A stretch of DNA of 35,057 nucleotides from Candidatus Gastranaerophilales bacterium (GCA_944326015.1 CALVCJ010000017.1:1-35057); one strand, 5' to 3'. Counted from the first letter of the stretch, positions 25,277 to 33,044 are shown. The notes: generated from the sequence alone by a model not told the origin. Numbers and translations: made by a program.

Positions 25277-26163
25277 AAAAACTGATTTTACTACTTTTTG
25301 TACTGAATTTAGCTTTACCTGTTTTTGCTGTGACTTATGCAGATTTAAAAATACCTAAACCTCCGGCTTATCGTACAGGGCTTTCCGAAGCTCCGGAAAT
25401 GGAATACACAGAGGCTAAGGCTAAAGAAGATAAAATTCATCAGGAATATGTAAAAAAAGATGCGGAACAATTTGATGTAAATGATTTAACCTATGCTGAT
25501 TTGAGTATAAAGCAAATATCAAGAGAAGTTGCGGCTGATTTGGAACTTGATCATGAAGATATGGTAGGTGATTTGTCAATTTTGTGGCAGGGCGCAGCTT
25601 CACAGAGTGATACGATAAATTTTGCGTTGTATAAACTTGCAAATCCTGATGAAGATAAGCCTGATGAAAAATCCGTAAAAAAAGTTTTAACAACAATTGC
25701 AAGTATGTCAACTCTTGTGGGTGCAGGAATGGGAAATCCTCTTCTGGCAACAGGTTCAATAATTGGCGGCAATATTCTCGGGATTATGTCGCAGGATACA
25801 AAGGCGCTTAATTATAAATACACAAAAGTTACTGATGCCGATATGATTATTCTTGTAAGAAAGATTGAGGATCTTCAGCAGCGTACGGTAGATCTTTATT
25901 ATAACTATATGACTGCACGTAAAAAATTAAAAATGATTGAAGAAATTACCGCCGACAGAAAAAGAAATTACGAGCTTTCAGAGAATATGCCAAAAGAAAT
26001 TGTCTTAATTACTGATGCCTACTACAGAACCTCTCTTGATAATCAAATGAAAGCAAGATCGGATTTTTATGCGAAACGCGCTGCACTTGAACAATTTGTA
26101 GGGAATGATGTCTTTGCCGGCTTTGAAAATGATTTACAAAAAAGAGAAAATAAAAAAGAATGA
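25273..26163 (+). CDS. Exported helical protein, second of the tandem paralogous pair (296 aa)
   Basis: Signal peptide MKKLILLLFVLNLALPVFAV with cleavage near VFA-V. It has a short Pro-rich start (KIPKPPAY). The mature protein repeats the plan of its neighbour: LSILWQGAASQSDTINFALY matches IENLWKGTVENNQVIGFALK, there is a central Gly/Ala-rich segment, and LVRKIEDLQQRTVDLYYNY aligns with LAGLVENLQDKIITAYYNY, ending in a shared hairpin with ALEQFVGNDV. The two probably arose by duplication and may form a heteromeric complex. The start overlaps the upstream stop (ATGA) and its own stop overlaps the lipoyl-transfer gene in the same way, so the three are translated as a unit. No exact function is known. 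Confidence 0.75.
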   Translation: MKKLILLLFVLNLALPVFAVTYADLKIPKPPAYRTGLSEAPEMEYTEAKAKEDKIHQEYVKKDAEQFDVNDLTYADLSIKQISREVAADLELDHEDMVGDLSILWQGAASQSDTINFALYKLANPDEDKPDEKSVKKVLTTIASMSTLVGAGMGNPLLATGSIIGGNILGIMSQDTKALNYKYTKVTDADMIILVRKIEDLQQRTVDLYYNYMTARKKLKMIEEITADRKRNYELSENMPKEIVLITDAYYRTSLDNQMKARSDFYAKRAALEQFVGNDVFAGFENDLQKRENKKE

Positions 26164-26828
26164 AATTTATACCATATGAAATAAGATCCGGCAAAGAAAA
26201 TATGCAAATTGATTTTGATTTGCTTGAGCAGTCGATAAAATATAATCTGAAAGAACCTTTTTTCAGGCTTTATGGCTGGTCACCGGCATGTGTATCTCTA
26301 GGCAGAAATCAGAAAGATGATTTTCTAGATTTGGATTTTCTGAATTCAATGAATATTAATGTTGTACGCCGGCTGACAGGCGGACGGGCGCTTTTGCATA
26401 ATGACGAAATAACATACTGTTTTGTATGTCCAGTTTCTTTGCTAAAAAATGGTGAAAATATTGTTCAGTCATACAAAGAAATTTCGAAAATTCTGATTAA
26501 TGTATTAAAGCAAACCGGTATTGAGCTTGATTTTGGAGGGAATAAAAAAGTAAACGTTCATCAGGATTACTGCATGCTTTTATCAACAGGTGCAGACCTT
26601 TGTTATAACGGTAAAAAACTTATCGGCTCAGCTCAATTCAGAAAACAAGATTACATTTTGCAGCATGGCTCAATATTGTTCGACTATAATATTGAACTTC
26701 TTGAAAAAATTTTTAAACAAAAAGTTGACACTTCTTCAATAACATCAATTAAAGAAATTAATCCTGCACTTTCAAAAAATGATATTATAGAATTATTAAG
26801 TAATGTAAAATTCCCATTAAACACCTGA
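26160..26828 (+). CDS. lipM: LipM-like octanoyltransferase / lipoate-protein ligase family (222 aa)
   Basis: Cytosolic enzyme of the biotin/lipoate transferase fold. Conserved parts are the RRLTGGRALLH loop (70-80), the GKKLIGSAQFRKQ segment with the acyl-binding lysines (152-153), LQHGSI, and Cys138 in VHQDYCML at the place of the catalytic cysteine of LipM octanoyltransferases. It would move octanoate from acyl-carrier protein to a lipoyl domain such as GcvH or an E2. At 222 residues it is shorter than the ~280-residue Bacillus LipM, lacking the C-terminal end. It overlaps the second exported paralogue by ATGA, an unexpected partner for this enzyme. A lipoate-salvage role is possible, but the Cys favours the LipM call. 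Confidence 0.8.
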   Translation: MKFIPYEIRSGKENMQIDFDLLEQSIKYNLKEPFFRLYGWSPACVSLGRNQKDDFLDLDFLNSMNINVVRRLTGGRALLHNDEITYCFVCPVSLLKNGENIVQSYKEISKILINVLKQTGIELDFGGNKKVNVHQDYCMLLSTGADLCYNGKKLIGSAQFRKQDYILQHGSILFDYNIELLEKIFKQKVDTSSITSIKEINPALSKNDIIELLSNVKFPLNT

Positions 26829-26950
26829 TATAAGTGAAATTAAGCCAAAAATTTGTTTTAAAAGCCTGTTATATCATGCAATTTCCGCTAATAATTTTTT
26901 TTTATATAGTTAAGGGGAATTTAAAAAATTTCACAGGGGATAAAGGAAAG

Positions 26951-28345
26951 ATGTTTTACACTATGCCAATGTTAAACAACTATATGATGCCAAATCTTCC
27001 GGCGTATTGGTCTCTAGGAAATCGTCACTTTGTAACCAATTTTGCAGGATCATACCAGCACGGTTTATATCCGGATAGTCACTCTCCGTTTGTTTATTCA
27101 TTGGCACAAGGTTTTCAAAACCCTAATCATATAAGTATGTGGAATCCTTTACTAATTGGATTTAATACTGGTGAAGGAATGACAACTAATCCCGCATTGA
27201 CGGCAGCAGGAAATCAGTCTGCATATAATGCAGGTCTGGCTTATGCAGCTAAATCGCGTATAAGCTCTCTTATATCCACACTTACCAGTTACGAATCACA
27301 GATAAAAAATATAATAAAGTCAGGTAAACTAGATGAAGCTCAGGAACAGAGATTACAGACAATTCTTGATGAAATTGCAGCATTAAAAGAGCATATATCT
27401 AACATGTCAGGAGAACAAATCAGTATAGAAACTATAGAAGCTGCTCAGGGTGTAGTTATTGAATTAATCAAGAAAGCATCCGAAACTGCACAGGGAATTA
27501 TACAAGAATTACAAGAAGCTGCACAGGAAGAGGCGGACAACGTCTCTGGAGCAGGAAGCAGCGATGGTACAGATGATATTAGCGGTATCAGTGACGTTGA
27601 TGAGTCCGGAGCAACAACCAATCCGGAAATAAAAGATGAAGCTGCAGGTATAGTCGGGCTAATTTACGATTCCGTTGCAGGCCCGGGAACAAAAAATTCA
27701 CAGTTAAAACAAACTATAGCACAAATTAACTGTGATAATATTACTGCAGTTTTTGATGCTTGGAATGAAAATTATAAAGATAATGAAGGAAGCCTTGTCA
27801 AAAGAATATATGATGATGAATACTGGATAAACGGCGGTAATGACTATGTAAAACATATGGTTGATGCTTTTGAAGAAAAAGCCCGCGAACTCGGTATTTA
27901 TCCAAGATTAATCAAGGAATTTACAACTGTAAATTCCGAATTAACAGCATTCTGGAATACTAGTGAAAGAAAAGTATCTGACGCAATGGATAAAATTCAT
28001 CAGACTATAAAACAAACTCAAGCTGACAAATTCAGTGAAGCAAAGGCTGAAAGAGACAGACAAAAAGCTGAAGCAGAAGCAAGAAAAGCTGAAGCTCAAA
28101 GAAAAGAAGCAGAACGGATTGCAATGAAAAAATCCCAATTTGTAGCTGATATGCGAGAAATATTGGGCGATGACAAAGCTCAAGTATCAGAAGACGTTAG
28201 ATATGAAAATAATACATTTGTTATAAGAATTAAAGGGAAAAATTATTATGGTAAAAATTACTTAGAACTTGCAAAAGCCATTGAAAAATCAGGATACGAT
28301 CCGGCTAAATACTTAAAAAAGCAGACTGCAACAGCTATTGCATAA
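26951..28345 (+). CDS. Protein of unknown function with coiled coil and one annexin-like motif (465 aa)
   Basis: No family recognised with certainty. I place the start at ATG 26951 behind AAAGGA; a longer frame from 26834 would add a Phe/Ile-rich stretch that looks non-coding. The N-terminal ~90 residues are rich in Asn, Pro, Tyr and Met. Then come a helical region (about 95-190), an acidic Gly/Ser linker (about 195-225), and a segment starting GPGTKNSQLKQTIAQINCDN (244-263) that recalls an annexin repeat (G-x-G-T, helix, acidic residue about 40 later). After that follow a Lys/Glu/Ala coiled coil (about 365-400) and a compact C-terminus with VIRIKGKNYYGKNY. No signal peptide. A terminator follows. 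Function unknown; exported by a non-Sec route is possible but unproved. Confidence 0.75.
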   Translation: MFYTMPMLNNYMMPNLPAYWSLGNRHFVTNFAGSYQHGLYPDSHSPFVYSLAQGFQNPNHISMWNPLLIGFNTGEGMTTNPALTAAGNQSAYNAGLAYAAKSRISSLISTLTSYESQIKNIIKSGKLDEAQEQRLQTILDEIAALKEHISNMSGEQISIETIEAAQGVVIELIKKASETAQGIIQELQEAAQEEADNVSGAGSSDGTDDISGISDVDESGATTNPEIKDEAAGIVGLIYDSVAGPGTKNSQLKQTIAQINCDNITAVFDAWNENYKDNEGSLVKRIYDDEYWINGGNDYVKHMVDAFEEKARELGIYPRLIKEFTTVNSELTAFWNTSERKVSDAMDKIHQTIKQTQADKFSEAKAERDRQKAEAEARKAEAQRKEAERIAMKKSQFVADMREILGDDKAQVSEDVRYENNTFVIRIKGKNYYGKNYLELAKAIEKSGYDPAKYLKKQTATAIA

Positions 28346-28421
28346 TTAAAATTAAAAATTATTGATTCCTCATATTTGGTAGAAAAATGTAGATGAAAGT
28401 TAGTATGTAAAGTGTGAATTC

Positions 28422-28446
28422 GTCCCCTAGAAGGGGACTTTTTTTA
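28422..28446 (+). terminator. Rho-independent terminator after the 465-aa gene
   Basis: GTCCCCT, loop AGA, AGGGGAC, then a run of eight T residues. A short, strong GC-rich hairpin in AT-rich surroundings, about 75 bases after the stop codon. Confidence 0.92.
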
Positions 28447-28477
28447 TAGTAGGGATGTAAATTATATAATTTCATGT

Positions 28478-28483
28478 TATTAT
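28478..28483 (+). promoter_or_regulatory. Extended -10 box of ftsY, six bases from the ATG
   Basis: TGT-TATTAT followed by exactly six bases and the ftsY ATG at 28490. No ribosome binding site is present. A second TATAAT lies at 28465-28470. Confidence 0.45.
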
Positions 28484-28489
28484 TTCTGT

Positions 28490-29404
28490 ATGTTCGGATT
28501 TTTTAAAGATAAATTTAACAGCCTTAAAGAAACAGTTTCAAACACTGCACAGGCGCTTGTTGGAAATGTTGTTAAATCTGTTGAAAATGAAGAAGAATTT
28601 TCTGAATTTGTTCTTGACGATATGGAAGATATGCTTATTAGCGCTGATTTAGGAGTTGATTATGCAGCAGAACTTGTTGACAAACTTAGAAACCAAACTA
28701 AAATTAAACCCTCAGAGGTAAAAAAATATTTAAAAGACGAATTTTTAAAAGTTCTACAAGATGCAGGAGCCAACAATTTAAACTACAAAGAAAACGAATT
28801 AAATATATATTTTATAACAGGCGTAAACGGTGCAGGCAAAACAACACTTATCGGCAAACTTGCATATAAATTTAAAAATGCAGACAAAAAAGTTTTAATA
28901 GCCGCCGGCGATACCTTCCGCGCTGCAGCAGAAGAACAGCTTGATATCTGGTCAAAACGTGCAGGGGCTTCTATTGTAAGACGCGACAAGGCTGATCCTG
29001 CCTCAGTTGTTTATGAAGCAATCGAAAAAGCAAAAGCTGAAACTTATGATGTGCTCCTTGTTGACACAGCAGGCAGACTTCAAAATAAATTCAACCTCAT
29101 GGAAGAATTAAAAAAGATTAAATCAGTTATTGATAAAAAAGCTCCTGATTCACTTCGGGAATGTATCATTGTACTTGATGCCAACACAGGCCAAAACGGA
29201 CTCCAGCAGGCAAAAGTTTTCACTGAAGCTGTTAATATTACATCCGTTGCTTTAACAAAGCTCGACGGTTCAGCTAAAGGGGCAATAATACTTGCAGTCG
29301 CTAAAGAATTAAAACTTCCGGTCAAACTTGTCGGAATAGGCGAAAAAATGGAAGATTTGAAAGAGTTTAATCATGACGAATTTATTGAAGCATTGTTTGA
29401 GTGA
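28490..29404 (+). CDS. ftsY: Signal recognition particle receptor FtsY
   Basis: SRP GTPase that docks ribosome-SRP complexes at the membrane. It is the short form (304 aa), with only an N domain (about 1-95) and the G domain; the acidic A domain of Escherichia coli is absent. GTPase motifs: G1 GVNGAGKTT (111-119), DTFRAAAEEQL, DTAGRLQNKFNLMEEL, TKLDGSAKG and the final GIGEKMEDLKEF. The usual KGG after TKLDG is KGA here, a mild change. No ribosome binding site precedes the ATG; a -10-like box lies six bases upstream. An M14 peptidase gene follows 10 bases later. Confidence 0.97.
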   Translation: MFGFFKDKFNSLKETVSNTAQALVGNVVKSVENEEEFSEFVLDDMEDMLISADLGVDYAAELVDKLRNQTKIKPSEVKKYLKDEFLKVLQDAGANNLNYKENELNIYFITGVNGAGKTTLIGKLAYKFKNADKKVLIAAGDTFRAAAEEQLDIWSKRAGASIVRRDKADPASVVYEAIEKAKAETYDVLLVDTAGRLQNKFNLMEELKKIKSVIDKKAPDSLRECIIVLDANTGQNGLQQAKVFTEAVNITSVALTKLDGSAKGAIILAVAKELKLPVKLVGIGEKMEDLKEFNHDEFIEALFE

Positions 29405-29414
29405 TGGGTAAAAA

Positions 29415-30158
29415 GTGACAGGTGAAGAAAAATATAAAGTTTTAAAATCAGTAGTAACAAAATTTGGAAATCCAATTGAATTAATCGGCACTTTACCTGT
29501 CATGCTGCATCCGTCACTTATTATCGGGGTATTCCATGGCGATGAACCGCAGGGGAAATACTTAATTGAAGAATATTTAAAAAAAACTATTTTCTTCTAT
29601 CCCAAATCTTGCAAACTCACAGAGTGTAAGCAGAGCTATAACCTTTTAAATGCGGGCGGAACGATTTCGAGAAGGGGGATGCTATTCATTCCCTGCCTGA
29701 ACCCCGACGGACTGCAGCTCGGTCAAAGAACTAACGCAAACGGAGTTGATTTAAACCGGAATTTTCCGACCAAAAACTGGGGACAAAATCTCGGAGATAA
29801 TGCAACTTGTGATGTTGAAAATTCAGGGTATTACGGCGGGAATAGCGCAGGAAGCGAAATAGAAACACAGTTTCTAATTGATACTATTAAGGAATTTAAG
29901 CCTGAAATAATACTTACACTTCATGCACCTTACAAAGTAGTAAACTATGACGGTCCCGGAAAACAAATCGCAGAAAAAATTTCACAGATTATAAATTATC
30001 CGGTTGAACAAAGTATAGGATATCCAACCCCCGGCAGTTTCGGTACTTATGCCGGTGTTGAAAGACAAATCCCGACAATTACACTGGAATTAGACGAAAT
30101 CTGCCCTGTTGAAGATTTAACAGAACCAGTTCATAAAATTTTTGATTTATTTTTGTAA
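29415..30158 (+). CDS. M14-family metallopeptidase, murein peptide amidase MpaA-like (247 aa)
   Basis: Zinc carboxypeptidase fold. Zinc ligands are His41 and Glu44 in FHGDE and His170 in LTLHAP; Arg115 in DLNRNFPT binds substrate carboxylate, and Glu225 in ITLELDE is the catalytic base. Length and the NPDG and LNRNFP motifs match MpaA, which trims the gamma-D-glutamyl-diaminopimelate bond of recycled cell-wall peptides in the cytosol. There is no signal peptide, in agreement. The start is a GTG with a GGG six bases upstream. It is transcribed with ftsY. Another M14 activity cannot be excluded. Confidence 0.85.
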   Translation: MTGEEKYKVLKSVVTKFGNPIELIGTLPVMLHPSLIIGVFHGDEPQGKYLIEEYLKKTIFFYPKSCKLTECKQSYNLLNAGGTISRRGMLFIPCLNPDGLQLGQRTNANGVDLNRNFPTKNWGQNLGDNATCDVENSGYYGGNSAGSEIETQFLIDTIKEFKPEIILTLHAPYKVVNYDGPGKQIAEKISQIINYPVEQSIGYPTPGSFGTYAGVERQIPTITLELDEICPVEDLTEPVHKIFDLFL

Positions 30159-30195
30159 CAAATTATTAACATATAAGCAATTTATTATATACGAA

Positions 30196-30210
30196 ATACT
30201 TAATAAGTAT
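30196..30210. promoter_or_regulatory. Palindrome upstream of the 164-aa gene
   Basis: ATACTTA-A-TAAGTAT is a perfect 7-1-7 dyad, flanked on both sides by TATACGA/TATACGAAG copies (30187-30194 and 30209-30216). It lies about 35 bases before the start codon of the 164-aa gene and could be an operator. It does not look like a terminator because no T run follows. Confidence 0.35.
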
Positions 30211-30244
30211 ATACGAAGTGTACAAATAAACGGAGATACTTATT

Positions 30245-30739
30245 ATGGTAAAAATCAACGCAGCTCAGGGAATAGAATTTAGTGCACCCGCAACAAGTGT
30301 TAATGCCAGCGAAAACAATGGTGTTAATATAAGTTTCAACTATGGCGGAAACAGTGAAGATGTGGTTAATCAGGCTACAACTAAAAAAAATGTGGAATAT
30401 ACTCTAAAAGCAAACAAAGAAAACATTGAATTACACCAACCCTGGATAGGTTCAAATTACATTACCTTTAAAGGTAATGGTAAGATGACGTATGGCGAAT
30501 TACGACATATCCTTGGAATTCCACCAAAAGTTTTGAGTGAAACAAATGGGAAAAAATTAACAGATAATCAAATTGTAAAAGAAACAAAAATTTATCTAGA
30601 TGATATAGGCTGGTACGAAACAATCCCGCAAAGTTCCGAAGAAGCCAGTGATATAAGAGCACAAAGACGATATGGAAATCACTATGCTGGATATTCAAGA
30701 GCATTATCGAATGAAGAAATTCTTAAACAATTAAAATAG
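30245..30739 (+). CDS. Small protein of unknown function (164 aa)
   Basis: No family recognised. The N-terminal ~55 residues are rich in Asn, Ser and Val (MVKINAAQGIEFSAPATSVN) and probably flexible. The rest is a mixed alpha/beta stretch with YGELRHILGIPPKVL, IYLDDIGWYE and an Arg/Tyr-rich end. No signal peptide or membrane helix. GGAG stands nine bases before the ATG. The opening Met-Val-x-Ile-Asn is shared with the gene at 33425 (MVDINIST), which may mean a common N-terminal signal, although two cases are not proof. A strong terminator follows, so it is a single-gene unit. Confidence 0.72.
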   Translation: MVKINAAQGIEFSAPATSVNASENNGVNISFNYGGNSEDVVNQATTKKNVEYTLKANKENIELHQPWIGSNYITFKGNGKMTYGELRHILGIPPKVLSETNGKKLTDNQIVKETKIYLDDIGWYETIPQSSEEASDIRAQRRYGNHYAGYSRALSNEEILKQLK

Positions 30740-30744
30740 CATAT

Positions 30745-30773
30745 AAAAAACTCCTTTTGAAAAGGAGTTTTTT
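30745..30773 (+). terminator. Rho-independent terminator after the 164-aa gene
   Basis: AAAAAACTCCTTTT and AAAAGGAGTTTTTT form a perfect 14-bp stem with a one-base apex (in practice a few bases open up), ending in a T run. It lies six bases after the stop codon and upstream of cysS. Confidence 0.9.
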
Positions 30774-30827
30774 ATGCAAAAAATTAATATTTGTAATAGA
30801 ATATGTATAAAAAAGAGGGATATTTCT

Positions 30828-32201
30828 ATGAAATTACATAATTCTTATACAAACAAGGTTGAAGAATTTGTTCCGATTGACGGAAACAAGGTTAAGATGT
30901 ATGTGTGCGGTCCGACTGTTTATGATTTCGCGCATCTGGGGCATGCAAGATGCTATATAACTTGGGATGTTTTATACAGATATTTGAAGTTTAAGGGTTA
31001 TGATGTTACATATTGCCGCAACGTCACCGATGTTGACGACAAAATTCTCAAAAAAGCGGAAAAAGAAGGGAAAACACCGGAAGAAGTTTCTCAGTACTGG
31101 TATAAACAGTTTGAAAATTCTATGAAGGCTCTTAATACCTTAAAGCCTGACATTGAACCGTTCGCAACAAAAACTTTAGGTGAAATGATAGGCATGGTAA
31201 AGGATTTAATCAATAAAGGCTTTGCCTATGAAGCAGACGGAGATGTTTATTTCAGGGTTAAAAAGTTTCCTCAGTACGGTGCGCTTTCCAAACAGCCTAT
31301 CGATCAGCTTGAAAGCGGTGCAAGAATTGAAGTTGGAGAACACAAAGAAGACCCTCTTGATTTTGCACTGTGGAAAAAAGATGAAAAATTCGGCTACAAA
31401 TCCCCATGGGGTGTTGGACGTCCCGGCTGGCATATTGAATGTTCCGCAATGAGCAGAAAATATTTAGGCAAAACAATCGATATCCACGCAGGCGGAGCTG
31501 ATTTAATCTTCCCTCACCACGAAAATGAAATTGCGCAATCAGAATGCGCAAACGGCTGTAAATTCGTAAATTACTGGCTCCATAACGGTTTTGTAACCAT
31601 TAATAAGGAAAAAATGTCAAAATCCCTCGGGAATTTCTTAACAATAGACGAGCTTTTGAAAAAATATGATTCCAATACAATAAGATTTTTCATTCTGACA
31701 AACCATTACAGAATGCCTGTAGAATTCTCTGACGAAGCGCTTTCATCCGCTCAGGCAGGAGTTAAGAGAATGCTTAACGCTAAGCGTACAAAAATCAATG
31801 AGGACTTGGATATTACCAAAACAGATGAATATAAAGCATTTGTTGATGCGATGGACGATGATTTGAATACATCAAAAGCCTTAGCGGTATTGTTTGAACT
31901 TACAAACAAAGCTAACAAAGATGATAAAAATGCCTTCACAATTCTTCATAAACTTGCATCAGTTCTCGGTTTTACATTTGAAAAAGCAACCATTTCGGAA
32001 GATGAATTGAAAAATGCGGTTAAACATGTTTCAGAAAAGCTTAGCAAAGACTTTAATTCAATGGAAGAATTAATAGCTTACAGAAAAGAAGCAAGAGAGG
32101 CAAAAAACTGGGATATTGCAGATAAAATCAGAATTGCACTTGATGAAGTTAATATTGTACTTAAAGATTCCAAAGAAGGTACAAGCTGGGAAGTTAAGTA
32201 G
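30828..32201 (+). CDS. cysS: Cysteinyl-tRNA synthetase
   Basis: Class I aminoacyl-tRNA synthetase of normal length (457 aa), charging tRNA-Cys. Zinc-site Cys27 in YVCGPTVY and the Cys in WHIECSAMS, with His/Glu from HHENEIAQSE, are present. The HIGH motif is HLGH (36-39) and KMSKS is at 262-266. The C-terminal end is helical with the conserved DIADKIR. The ATG at 30828 is preferred over one at 30774, because AGAGGGA lies upstream of it and the earlier ATG overlaps the terminator of the previous gene. Confidence 0.97.
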   Translation: MKLHNSYTNKVEEFVPIDGNKVKMYVCGPTVYDFAHLGHARCYITWDVLYRYLKFKGYDVTYCRNVTDVDDKILKKAEKEGKTPEEVSQYWYKQFENSMKALNTLKPDIEPFATKTLGEMIGMVKDLINKGFAYEADGDVYFRVKKFPQYGALSKQPIDQLESGARIEVGEHKEDPLDFALWKKDEKFGYKSPWGVGRPGWHIECSAMSRKYLGKTIDIHAGGADLIFPHHENEIAQSECANGCKFVNYWLHNGFVTINKEKMSKSLGNFLTIDELLKKYDSNTIRFFILTNHYRMPVEFSDEALSSAQAGVKRMLNAKRTKINEDLDITKTDEYKAFVDAMDDDLNTSKALAVLFELTNKANKDDKNAFTILHKLASVLGFTFEKATISEDELKNAVKHVSEKLSKDFNSMEELIAYRKEAREAKNWDIADKIRIALDEVNIVLKDSKEGTSWEVK

Positions 32202-32203
32202 CA

Positions 32204-32903
32204 TTACCATGGATAGTCTCTTTTTATTTTATATCCATCTTGGATTATAACATTTATACAGCTAAAACCTGCATATACAGCTTTTTTATTACAATTGTAC
32301 CATCTGCCCTGTGATAAATAATATTCTCTGGATTGATTAAAAGCATTCTTATAAGTTACAATACCGTCTTTTCCTATTTTAAATTCGAAAAATATCCCTT
32401 CCAACCCTATTTGGTCCGCTAAGACCATTTGTGTCCATTACGACAGCAATTACATTCCCTCCATTAGCATCAGGGCTTGAGGTCTGCGCATTTAAATATA
32501 TACAGGTTCCATTGCCAAGTACAAGGTATTGTATAACATTCTTTGTTGAAGACTCAACTTCTTTTCCGTTTAAATAATATATTTTTGCTGAAAAACATCC
32601 GCCACTTCTGTCAAATCCGCAATTTTTCATAATCTTTGTATTGGGAATTAAAAACTCTTTTACAAAATTTTCCGCAATAACTCCTCTATCAACAGATGCA
32701 TCCCAGTCATAAAAAGTTTCATTGTCTATTAATCCTATTTTATTTATTTGTTCAAATAATGAAAAATTCTGCTGGATTTTTTTTACAGTAGTTTCTTTTA
32801 TATAATTTTGCACTATAACAGGCAAGGTTAAAGCTGCAACAACACCGATTATTCCAAGTGTTATTAAAACTTCTGCTAATGTAAAAGCTTTTTTCATTTT
32901 CAT
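32204..32903 (-). pseudogene. Type IV pilin / pseudopilin-like gene with a single-base frameshift
   Basis: The 5' part (32903 down to 32379) has a class III prepilin signal: Met-Lys-Met-Lys-Lys-Ala cut before FTLAEVLITLG, with Glu at +5, then a hydrophobic helix up to about residue 30. The frame ends prematurely after GRDIFRI. The 3' part, in the next frame (from about 32392 to 32204), carries on as EFKIGKDGIVTYKN and ends with RDYPW. Removing one A from the A5 run at 32388-32392 would fuse them into one ~230-residue pilin with GRDIFEFKIGKDG at the joint. Cys pairs in the tail suggest disulfides. It may be a broken gene, a phase-variable gene or a sequencing error. The protein would be processed and assembled in a pilus or secretion pseudopilus. 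Confidence 0.82.
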
Positions 32904-32950
32904 TTCTCTACCCTTTACAATAACTTTTTCAACAAAATTTAATGCAATAC

Positions 32951-32968
32951 ATAGATAATTATATCTAT
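32951..32968. promoter_or_regulatory. Dyad over the pilin -10 box
   Basis: ATAGAT-AATTAT-ATCTAT is a perfect 6-6-6 inverted repeat that contains the -10 hexamer of the pilin promoter. Its position is that of a repressor operator. Confidence 0.45.
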
Positions 32969-32985
32969 TAAGCCTAATTTGTCAA
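32958..32985 (-). promoter_or_regulatory. Consensus promoter of the pilin gene
   Basis: The minus strand has TTGACA (32985-32980), a 16-base spacer and TATAAT (32963-32958), both hexamers perfect. The expected transcript would have a leader of about 45 bases before the pilin ATG, including an AAAGGG ribosome binding site. Confidence 0.82.
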
Positions 32986-32998
32986 GTATATTATATAC
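32986..32998. promoter_or_regulatory. Dyad next to the pilin -35 box
   Basis: GTATAT-T-ATATAC, a perfect 6-1-6 palindrome, directly abuts the TTGACA hexamer and lies about 45 bases upstream of the XRE gene start. It is a plausible binding site for the XRE protein encoded next door. That is inference. Confidence 0.45.
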
Positions 32999-33044
32999 AA
33001 TGCATTATTAATTACTTTTAAAATTTATTATTGAATGGTGATAT

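Noticed and set aside
26834-26950. N-terminal extension of the 465-aa protein with a hydrophobic stretch that could be read as a signal anchor
   Set aside because: It lacks a ribosome binding site, contains a long T run and AT-rich promoter-like bases, and the ATG at 26951 has AAAGGA. The extension looks like leader DNA.
30774-30827. Longer cysS start at 30774
   Set aside because: It overlaps the terminator of the previous gene and has no proper ribosome binding site of its own; the first conserved residues of the synthetase start at the 30828 ATG.
32209-32238. Inverted repeat ATGGATA/TATCCAT between cysS and the pilin
   Set aside because: The loop is 16 bases and the stem is weak; it mostly lies in the 3' coding end of the pilin, so I do not call it a terminator.
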